64,000 bases of DNA from a candidate division FCPU426 bacterium. Its GTDB lineage: Bacteria; Oederibacteriota; Muellerivitia; Muellerivitales; Muellerivitaceae. The notes below the pieces were generated by a model, which ran no database searches, was not told where the DNA came from, and was given only the letters and a program-made list of their open reading frames with translations. Location: the NCBI GenBank assembly GCA_030041545.1, contig JASHNQ010000007.1, positions 1 through 64,000 on the forward strand. The letters are read 5' to 3'. Shown here one piece after another: positions 55,152-62,509 of this stretch. The position numbers were made by a program, and so were the translations under genes. The first letter of the stretch is position 1; every line of letters starts with the position of its first letter.

Positions 55152-56135
55152 GTGGCGTCCGATTACGATTTCCAAGCGGTCCTGGATAAATACCACCTGG
55201 ACCTCCAGCCCCTTTCCATCGAGACCTTGCAGGTGAACGTCACCAAACTGTGCAACCAGGCCTGCCATCACTGCCACGTGGACGCCTCCCCGAGGCGCAC
55301 CGAACAGATGGACAAGGCCACGGTGGAAAAGTGCCTGGAAATCCTCGAGCAAAATCCCGCCATCCAGAAGCTGGACCTCACGGGCGGCGCGCCGGAGCTC
55401 AATCCCTATTTCGACTATTTCGTCAAAGAAGCCCGCAAGAGGGGCAAGTACGTGATGGTCCGCCACAACCTGACCGTGACCTTGGACGGCAACCCCCAAA
55501 CCGGCGAATCCAAGGAATACCTGCCGGAATTTTTCGCGGAAAACCAAGTCGAGGTGATCTCCTCCCTTCCCTATTTCCAGGAATATTTCACGGACAAGCA
55601 AAGGGGCAAGGGTGTTTTCCAAAAGAGCCTGGAGAGCATAGGACGGTTGAACCGGATGGGATACGGCGTGGAGGGAAGCGGGCTTATCCTCAACCTGGTG
55701 TACAACCCGGTGGGGGCCTTCCTGCCCGCGCCCCAGGCGGACCTGGAAAGGCAGTTCAAGCAGGAGTTAAAAGCGAAATACGGCTTGGTCTTCAACCGGC
55801 TTTACACCCTCACCAACATGCCCATCCACCGCTTCAAGACGCAGCTTCAACAGCTCCACGGTTATGGGGATTATATGGAAAAATTGGTGAACGCCTTCAA
55901 CCCCGCCGCGGCCCAGGGCGTCATGTGCCGGAGCCTTTTAAGCGTGGGCTGGGACGGCAGGCTTTACGACTGCGATTTCAACCAAATGCTGGAAATGGGA
56001 ATCGGGGGCCGTGGCCCCTGGACGGTTTTCAACTTTAATTTTCAAAAACTGATGGCCCGCCGTATTCTTTTTGCCTCCCATTGCTTCGGCTGCACGGCGG
56101 GGGCGGGTTCCAGCTGCGGCGGCGCCACGGCCTGA
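55152..56135 (+). CDS. arsS: ArsS-type radical SAM/Cys-rich protein (arsenosugar biosynthesis)
   Basis: VTKLCNQACHHCHVDASPRR (CxxxCxxC); KLDLTGGAPELNPYF; C-terminal HCFGCTAGAGSSCGG. Confidence 0.85.
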   Translation: MASDYDFQAVLDKYHLDLQPLSIETLQVNVTKLCNQACHHCHVDASPRRTEQMDKATVEKCLEILEQNPAIQKLDLTGGAPELNPYFDYFVKEARKRGKYVMVRHNLTVTLDGNPQTGESKEYLPEFFAENQVEVISSLPYFQEYFTDKQRGKGVFQKSLESIGRLNRMGYGVEGSGLILNLVYNPVGAFLPAPQADLERQFKQELKAKYGLVFNRLYTLTNMPIHRFKTQLQQLHGYGDYMEKLVNAFNPAAAQGVMCRSLLSVGWDGRLYDCDFNQMLEMGIGGRGPWTVFNFNFQKLMARRILFASHCFGCTAGAGSSCGGATA

Positions 56136-56202
56136 TTTTGGCTAGTTCGTTCCACGCATTTGCCTGTGCTTAAGTTCTCAATGTCAAAGCCATAGTTCCT
56201 TC

Positions 56203-56269
56203 TTGAGACTGTTGCGGGTCGCTTTTTATCCCCGGAACTTTGTTCCAGGGACTTTTCCAACAGTCTCAA
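56203..56269. repeat. Inverted repeat TTGAGACTGTTG...CAACAGTCTCAA
   Basis: 12-bp perfect arms; right arm (reverse complement TTGAGACTGTTGGAAAAGTCC) matches the repeat at 57722. Confidence 0.75.
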
Positions 56270-56434
56270 AATGTTAAATCTTAAATAAGCTTATAAATTA
56301 AAGGGAATTTAATCGTTTTTTTCCTTGGGAAAACGGCAATCCCGGATTAACATTAAACCTCATTTGAGGTGTTTTTTTTCATCTCAAATCCAACACCTTT
56401 TCTCAATCATTCAGGTTTTTTTAAGGAGATGGCC

Positions 56435-57622
56435 ATGAAATTAAGGATAGCCGGAATATTTTTGCTTCTTGCGAGTTCTTCCCTGTTGATCATCGGCTGT
56501 CCGGGCAAGAACAGCCCTTCCTCGCCCGCGGCGCCCGCGGACACCAACACCCCGACCTCCACACCCACGAACCAGAACGGCTTTACTTCCACGCCTTCCT
56601 ACACTCCCACCGCTTCTTTCACGCCCACGGCCACCAATGCCGGTGGGTTTACCTCAACGCCATCCTCCTTCACGCCCACTTACACTTCCACCCTTTCCTA
56701 CACCCCCACGTTTACTTATACCTATACCAGCACTTCGACTCCCACCAACACCTTCACTTCAACCTTTACGGCGACCTCCACGGCCACCAACACGGTGTGC
56801 ATGGATGGGTCGGGCCATACCTGTACCTTCACCTACACTCCGGCCGCGCCGACCAATACATCGACCCTTTGTCCCACCCAAAGCTTCACGCCGACCCCCG
56901 GCGCCAACGGTTATTCCATTTCCGGGACCGTCGATTACACAGGCGAGAGCGGCACGGTGAGCGGCACGAATCCCATTGAGGTTGTCGCTTTTCAACAGGG
57001 GTCAGGAAATGGCGGCAATTACTACTTGGTTACCTCTAACGGCGGTTCCTATACCATCCAAGGGCTTTCATCCGGCTCCGCTTATCTGCTGGTTGCGGTC
57101 TATAATTCTTCGGTTACCGGCTTCAATTGGCCCCCAGCGGTCGGCTCCTCCGCGGAGCTTTACGGCACGACTACTTGTAATACGAGTTCAGCGTCGCAAG
57201 TCACTGTTACTGGAAACCTGACCGGTTATACCCTCTCCTTCGGAGACTCGAACCAACTCTCCGGTTACGGTGGGACTGTCACTTACAGCGGCAGTATGGG
57301 GCGGGTGGACGGATGCCACCAGATTGCGGTTTTAACTTACCCGACCAGCACGACGCTCTACGGCTCCAGCGGAGTCACCAACACGAGCAATAACCAAAGT
57401 TCCGAAATCAACACGAACGGAGGAAGTTTTAACATGGTGGGAGGAAACGGTGGAAGCAGTCCTTGTGCTACCCAAACCATGAACGTGTTGGCGTTTTACG
57501 TGGTCCCGGGATCAAGCTGCTGCAATATCCAGCCTGGCGACCCTTACGTTTGGCAAACGAACGTGTCCACTAGCACATCGCCAAGCCTTAACCTCACGAT
57601 TTCCGATTCCCAAACTTATTAA
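56435..57622 (+). CDS. Lipoprotein with mucin-like Thr/Ser/Pro-rich segment
   Basis: Lipobox LLIIGC; TSTPTNQNGFTSTPSYTPTASFTPTATNAGGFTSTPSSFTPTYTSTLSYTPTFTYTYTSTSTPTNTFTSTFTATSTATNT; RBS AAGGAG. Confidence 0.75.
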   Translation: MKLRIAGIFLLLASSSLLIIGCPGKNSPSSPAAPADTNTPTSTPTNQNGFTSTPSYTPTASFTPTATNAGGFTSTPSSFTPTYTSTLSYTPTFTYTYTSTSTPTNTFTSTFTATSTATNTVCMDGSGHTCTFTYTPAAPTNTSTLCPTQSFTPTPGANGYSISGTVDYTGESGTVSGTNPIEVVAFQQGSGNGGNYYLVTSNGGSYTIQGLSSGSAYLLVAVYNSSVTGFNWPPAVGSSAELYGTTTCNTSSASQVTVTGNLTGYTLSFGDSNQLSGYGGTVTYSGSMGRVDGCHQIAVLTYPTSTTLYGSSGVTNTSNNQSSEINTNGGSFNMVGGNGGSSPCATQTMNVLAFYVVPGSSCCNIQPGDPYVWQTNVSTSTSPSLNLTISDSQTY

Positions 57623-57646
57623 GCCTGTCAAAAAAAGGTTTTATGA

Positions 57647-57677
57647 GGCCCGGGTCTAACGGCCCGGGCCTTTTTTT
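57647..57677 (+). terminator. Rho-independent terminator
   Basis: GGCCCGGG-TCTAACGG-CCCGGGCC-TTTTTTT just after the lipoprotein stop. Confidence 0.85.
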
Positions 57678-57721
57678 AGTTCATTCCGTCGGTCGCAAAA
57701 ACTTTCCCCTAAAAAACCCAT

Positions 57722-57794
57722 TTGAGACCGTTGAAAAAGTCCCTGAAGGCGCCGTTGAAAAGTCCATCGAAGATGGGTTTTTCAACACTCTGAA
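57722..57794. repeat. Inverted repeat of the TTGAGACCGTTGAAAAAGTCC family
   Basis: TTGAGACCGTTGAAAAA...TTTTTCAACACTCTGAA; related to 56203-56269. Confidence 0.65.
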
Positions 57795-57916
57795 TTTAGG
57801 CCCCTATCCCTATAAAGTTCGCTTCGAAAAATAAAGACATAAAATAATCAACAATTATCAAGGTTAAACGGATATAATTCGATTCAGTTGTGTCGGCCCA
57901 ACTCCTAGGAGGATGT

Positions 57917-58741
57917 ATGAAAAAGTTTTTGGCCTTGGTTTCGGCTTTTAGCGTGATAACCCTTCTTTTGGCAAGCCAAAGGGTTTTGGCGCAGAGTTCC
58001 ACCCCTACGGTTTCCACGACTCCCTCGACAACCCCTACCGGCAAAACCCATAAGAAGAAAAAAGGAACGCCGACACCCACTCCCCAGGCGACCGTCCAGG
58101 CCACGGCCTCGCCCACGGCGTCTCCCACAGTAACGCCTAAGGCGACCACCCCCCCCACCTCCACGCCCACGGCTTCGTCCGCGCCGAAGGTTTTCTCGGA
58201 AAATCCCCGCCTTTACGATAGGGTTGGCGCGCCGGGGGATTTGCGGAAGGCCGCCGCCGTTGCCGCCCGTACCATGAGTTATTCGATAGGGCGACACGAC
58301 CATTCCATTTTCCTTTGGCTCGGGCGCGTCACTTCCGGCTCCGACAGCGACCGGGAAAACGCCTATATCCGCTTTGAGTTGAATGGGGTGGCCTACGCCG
58401 GCCCGAAGAAGCCGTCGTTGGTCCTGACCGGCACGGTTTACGAGCAATCGGGAAGTGACACCAAGGTGGGTGACTTTATCCAGGTGGCCGTGGACTTCCG
58501 GGATATCAAGGTGGATTACGAGGGCACCAAGCTGGGCGAGGTCAATAAGGGCAACGACATCGCCGACCAGGTTTACGACCTCCTCATCAGCCATTCTTCT
58601 TATCAATTGGTTGTGTTAGCACAGGATTGGCTGAAGGACCCGCAGGACAACATGGGCATGCCCACCTACGTGGCCAAAGCCGGGGAAGGGTTCGTGTTCC
58701 TCCAAGCCCTCAATTCCCACTCCAACGCCTCCGATCACTGA
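57917..58741 (+). CDS. Exported protein with Thr/Pro-rich linker, unknown C-terminal domain
   Basis: Signal peptide MKKFLALVSAFSVITLLLASQRVLAQ; TPTPQATVQATASPTASPTVTPKATTPPTSTPTASSAPK. Confidence 0.65.
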   Translation: MKKFLALVSAFSVITLLLASQRVLAQSSTPTVSTTPSTTPTGKTHKKKKGTPTPTPQATVQATASPTASPTVTPKATTPPTSTPTASSAPKVFSENPRLYDRVGAPGDLRKAAAVAARTMSYSIGRHDHSIFLWLGRVTSGSDSDRENAYIRFELNGVAYAGPKKPSLVLTGTVYEQSGSDTKVGDFIQVAVDFRDIKVDYEGTKLGEVNKGNDIADQVYDLLISHSSYQLVVLAQDWLKDPQDNMGMPTYVAKAGEGFVFLQALNSHSNASDH

Positions 58742-58748
58742 GGCGGTC

Positions 58749-60335
58749 ATGAAAAAAGTTAAAGGGAATTTTCCGCGTTACCTCCTGGGCTTGACGTGGC
58801 TGGCTTTCGCCGGGAGGGCCACGGCCTCGGGCGTGGGGGCACTTTCCCTCCCCTTCACCATCGGCTTTCCCTCCCAACCCATTGTTGTTGAGGCCGAAGG
58901 CATGGGGAACGCGGTAGTGGCGGATGGAAGTCTCTTCAACGCCACGGCCTATAACCCCGCCCTCTTGGCCAATAACGCCGATACCTTTGAAATGCACCTG
59001 GGGTTCAACCTGGGGAACGACATCTTCGGCATGGCCGATTACTTGTTCAATTACAACAATTTCAATTTCAGCGATCTCAACACCAACAACATCAAAAACC
59101 TTCAAAACTCAATCCAGGGGGTTAACGCAGCGGTTTCGAATATGCAGGGCGCCATTAGCATGATCGGCGCGGGCTCGACGAACGCTTCCGCCATCACCCA
59201 AGAATTCAACAACAGTGCCGTTTCCATCCAAAATGCCGTCAACAACATCAACCAGGCCCTGAATGAGGCCGCCAATAAAACCATTCAAGTGGGAGCCGGC
59301 CTCAATGTGGCCTTCAAGATCGACGACCATTTCGGCTTCCAGGCCTATAACACGACCCAGGTAGCCGTGCAGGTGGGGCGGGGGAGTTTAATTACGGACC
59401 TTCAGAACCTCACCCTCCCCAACCTCTCGGGTATCACCGCCCAGAATGCCCAAGCCGCGGCTGTTTCCTTTTACAACAACGCCCAGCCGCTTATCAATTC
59501 GTTCCTGACCTCCTCGCAAATTACGACCTTAAGCAACGCCGTTTCAACCCTTGAAAACACCACCCCCTCCGACGCCAGCGTGAGCCAGTTCGCCAGCACC
59601 GTCAGCAGCGTCCTGACCAGCGTAGCCAAACAGGCGGGCGAACAAGTCCTTTTCAACGATATCGCCCCCATCGAGGTGCTGACATTCTCCGATACGGTCT
59701 TGATGGGAACCTATTGCACCCGTCCCCTGGAAGACGATAAGGCGTTTTCTATCGGAGTAAACCTCAAAGCCGTTAATCGCCATATCGCCTCCGTTGATTC
59801 CGAATATTTGGATGGTCAAAACCTCACCTCTGCAAGCGATATCGGAAACAATCTCAAGAACGACCTCGAGAACGACATCAAACAAAATACTTGGCGTTGG
59901 GGGCTGGACCTGGGGGTTTTGTACGATTTTGATGATCCCCAGGTCTCGGTCGGGGCCAGCGCCACCGATTTACTCCACTCCACGGCCACGCTCAACACTT
60001 CCCCCGGCGACCCCCTTTACGGGATGGTGACCGATCCCGCGCCCACGGATGTGCGCATCGGGGCGTCCTATAAACCCATCCGGGAATTGACCGTCAACGC
60101 CGACATCGACGACTTGCTCGGCGACACGTCCTACTACGAGGGGTTGGACGCCTTTTCCCACGTCGATTTCGGGTTCAACTACAACCTGTGGGGAATCCTG
60201 CAGCTGCGGGGGGGCGTGACCAACGACAACCTTTGCGGGGGCCTGGGGCTTCCCTTGGGCATCCAATACGCCTTCGCGGTAGACACCCTGACCCAGAGCT
60301 ACAACCACTACCTGCAGTTCGACGTGGCGTTTTAA
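58749..60335 (+). CDS. Outer-membrane beta-barrel protein, TraF-2/PorV-like
   Basis: ADGSLFNATAYNPALLANNADTFEMHLGFNLGND; C-terminal alternating barrel strands ending QFDVAF. Confidence 0.6.
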   Translation: MKKVKGNFPRYLLGLTWLAFAGRATASGVGALSLPFTIGFPSQPIVVEAEGMGNAVVADGSLFNATAYNPALLANNADTFEMHLGFNLGNDIFGMADYLFNYNNFNFSDLNTNNIKNLQNSIQGVNAAVSNMQGAISMIGAGSTNASAITQEFNNSAVSIQNAVNNINQALNEAANKTIQVGAGLNVAFKIDDHFGFQAYNTTQVAVQVGRGSLITDLQNLTLPNLSGITAQNAQAAAVSFYNNAQPLINSFLTSSQITTLSNAVSTLENTTPSDASVSQFASTVSSVLTSVAKQAGEQVLFNDIAPIEVLTFSDTVLMGTYCTRPLEDDKAFSIGVNLKAVNRHIASVDSEYLDGQNLTSASDIGNNLKNDLENDIKQNTWRWGLDLGVLYDFDDPQVSVGASATDLLHSTATLNTSPGDPLYGMVTDPAPTDVRIGASYKPIRELTVNADIDDLLGDTSYYEGLDAFSHVDFGFNYNLWGILQLRGGVTNDNLCGGLGLPLGIQYAFAVDTLTQSYNHYLQFDVAF

Positions 60336-60553
60336 AGGCAGAGCAGGTGAAAGGTGAGCAGGTGATGAAGCCACGGCAAATCTGGGTGTTAACCGGCCTG
60401 AATGTTTCTTGAAATAACCAACTTACCTTAATAAACTACCTTCTCTTTTTTCTTACAAGTGGTTCCTTGAATGTTCACCCGTAAGGGTTTCACCCTGATG
60501 GTCAAGCGCCGATTTTGTTTCGAACTGGCCTTCGGCCGGTATTTTTTGACATC

Positions 60554-60630
60554 GGACGTTTAGCTCAGCTGGTTAGAGCGTCGCGTTCACATCGCGAAGG
60601 TCGCTGGTTCAAGTCCAGCAACGTCCACCA
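60554..60630 (+). tRNA. tRNA-Val (anticodon CAC), CCA encoded
   Basis: GGACGTT acceptor pairing with AACGTCC; anticodon arm TCGCG-TTCACAT-CGCGA; T-arm GCTGG-TTCAAGT-CCAGC; ACCA end. Confidence 0.92.
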
Positions 60631-60639
60631 CTTGCAAAA

Positions 60640-60669
60640 GCCCGTTCCCATGAGGGAATGGGCTTTTTT
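60640..60669 (+). terminator. Rho-independent terminator after tRNA-Val
   Basis: GCCCGTTCCC-ATGA-GGGAATGGGC-TTTTTT. Confidence 0.85.
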
Positions 60670-60893
60670 ATAGTGAGGATATTGACGGGCTTGAACCAGG
60701 AAAGGCAATGGGGAAGAGGCTTCCCCATGTTGCTGAGGGGTACACAGGGGTGTTTTCCCCTGTGAGAGCGAAGCGAGGTTCAATGCCCAGCAACGTCCAC
60801 CACGTGTAAAGAACAGGCGAGCAGGAGAAAGGTGAGCGGGTGATCAAAACCTGAAGCCGTCCTGCCCGCCTGTTCGGTTTTCGGAGTGAATAA

Positions 60894-60992
60894 ATGTCCT
60901 TTATGTTTGAGAATCTTGGGGGTTATCAACGATCTGTGGATTTAGCCGAAGAAATTACGGGTTATACGGATAAGTTCGCACAAGGTCATTAA
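60894..60992 (+). pseudogene. N-terminal fragment of a four-helix-bundle (S23-type) protein
   Basis: MSFMFENLGGYQRSVDLAEEITGYTDKFAQGH* resembles the start of four-helix-bundle proteins, then stops. Confidence 0.45.
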
Positions 60993-61140
60993 AAAATGAA
61001 ATGGAGATCATCGTGAAAATGATCTCCGGACTTATTAGCGGGATGGATAAAAAGTAAGCTTTTTTTGTTGTTTTTATTTTTTCACCTGTTCACCTCTCCC
61101 CTGATCCCCTGTTCTTGCGGGGATGGGTTATAATCCCCGC

Positions 61141-61830
61141 ATGTGTTCCCGGTTCGTCCTCCAAAGCCCGTCCAAGGCCATCGCTAAGCTGTTCAAGCTG
61201 GAAAAAGCCGTGGATTGGAAGCCCCGTTACAACGTGGCTCCGTCCCAAAGAATCCCCGCCGTCACCCGTACATTGGAAAGCAAAAAGCCCGAGATGAGGC
61301 TCTTGCGGTGGGGGTTCGTGGCTTCCTGGTCCCAGGGCGGCCGGCTTTTGGTCAACGTGCAGAGCGAGAACATCGGCGAGAAACCGATCCTCGAGGAATC
61401 CTTCGAGAAGTGGCGGTGCCTCATCCCCGTGGACGGCTTTTACGAATGGCGCCACCAGGCCAAGGAAACCCGTCCTTATTACATCCGAAGGAAGGATAAG
61501 AAGCCCTTCGCCCTGGCGGGTCTCTGGGCCCCCCAAGAGCTCGAGGACAAGACATTGGAAGTTTGCGCCATCCTCACCACCACCCCCAACGAGGTGGTGC
61601 GCGTGGTGCACGACCGGATGCCGGTCATCCTGCACCCGAAACACTTCGACTTGTGGCTGAACTCGGACGACGTCCGGGATTTCAGGGAGATCCAAAAACT
61701 TTTCCGCCCCTATCCGGCGGAGGAAATGGAAGCCTACCAGGTGGGCGCCTGGGTGAACAATGTCATCCACGACGACGAGAAATGCATCGAACCCTCCAAC
61801 GAGCCGGAGACCCTGGCCTTCGAGTTCTGA
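61141..61830 (+). CDS. SOS response-associated peptidase (SRAP/YedK/HMCES family)
   Basis: MCSRFVL; RYNVAPSQRIPAV; LRWGFVASW; CLIPVDGFYEWR; FALAGLWAP; HDRMPVILHP. Confidence 0.9.
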   Translation: MCSRFVLQSPSKAIAKLFKLEKAVDWKPRYNVAPSQRIPAVTRTLESKKPEMRLLRWGFVASWSQGGRLLVNVQSENIGEKPILEESFEKWRCLIPVDGFYEWRHQAKETRPYYIRRKDKKPFALAGLWAPQELEDKTLEVCAILTTTPNEVVRVVHDRMPVILHPKHFDLWLNSDDVRDFREIQKLFRPYPAEEMEAYQVGAWVNNVIHDDEKCIEPSNEPETLAFEF

Positions 61831-61961
61831 AAAGCTTCTCTCACCACAAGGTTGCTTCGCAACCCACAAAGGACAAGAAGGAGAGCGATAAATTTTTTAA
61901 AAAAGCTAAGCCTTTCTTTGTGTGCTTTGCGGCGTCGAAAGCGCTTGTGGCGGATATGCCT

Positions 61962-62429
61962 TTATTTTTTGCCGCCCCGGAAGACCGCGGAACTTTCAGG
62001 CGTTTCCCAAAGGGCTACTTCAACCAAGTTCACTTTTTCCTTCCTCAAGAACGGTTCCAACCTTTTCCAAATCACTTGAGCCATGTTTTCGGCGGTGGGC
62101 TGGAAGCCAGGGTCGTTTTTAAAGGGCTCCACTTCCTTATTAATAAAGCGGTGGTCAAAATGGCCATAAACTTCCCTCTTTAAAAGTTCCTTGAGGCCCC
62201 GGAAGTCCATGACGAAGCCGGTGGCTGGATCCACGGGCCCCCTGACCATGACCTTCAGCCGGTAGGAATGGCCGTGGGGATAAAAGACGGCCCTGGGGTC
62301 GTCCTTCCGGTAGCCCGCGCATTTCCGGAAGACCTCCAGGTTCCTGGCCCGGTCCCACTTGGGGTTGTGCAGGTAATGGGCCGCCTCGAAGGTGATTTCC
62401 TTTGATATTTCAGCGTAAGCTTTAGGCAT
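61962..62429 (-). CDS. 6-pyruvoyl tetrahydropterin synthase/QueD-family protein
   Basis: ITFEAAHYLHN; FYPHGHSYRLKVMVRG; TGFVMDFRGLKELLKREVYGHFDHRFIN; PTAENMAQVIW. Confidence 0.88.
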   Translation of the reverse strand: MPKAYAEISKEITFEAAHYLHNPKWDRARNLEVFRKCAGYRKDDPRAVFYPHGHSYRLKVMVRGPVDPATGFVMDFRGLKELLKREVYGHFDHRFINKEVEPFKNDPGFQPTAENMAQVIWKRLEPFLRKEKVNLVEVALWETPESSAVFRGGKK

Positions 62430-62447
62430 AAGAATGAATCCTTTCAC

Positions 62448-62509
62448 CGCAAAGACGCCATGCCGATCTCTTTAAGTTCTTTATGGAAGGTCGGCATGAC
62501 GCCTTTGCG
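62448..62509. repeat. Inverted repeat between queD-like gene and nadE
   Basis: CGCAAAGACGCCATGCCGA ... TCGGCATGACGCCTTTGCG, 17/19 complementary. Confidence 0.75.

Noticed and set aside
58749-60335. Conjugation system inferred from the TraF-like protein
   Set aside because: The similarity is to the TraF-2/PorV-like outer-membrane barrel family; no other conjugation genes are present.
60565-60783. ORF MNLASLSQGK...WTLLDLNQRPSRCERDALTS on the minus strand
   Set aside because: It is the antisense of tRNA-Val and its terminator, a well-known type of spurious ORF.
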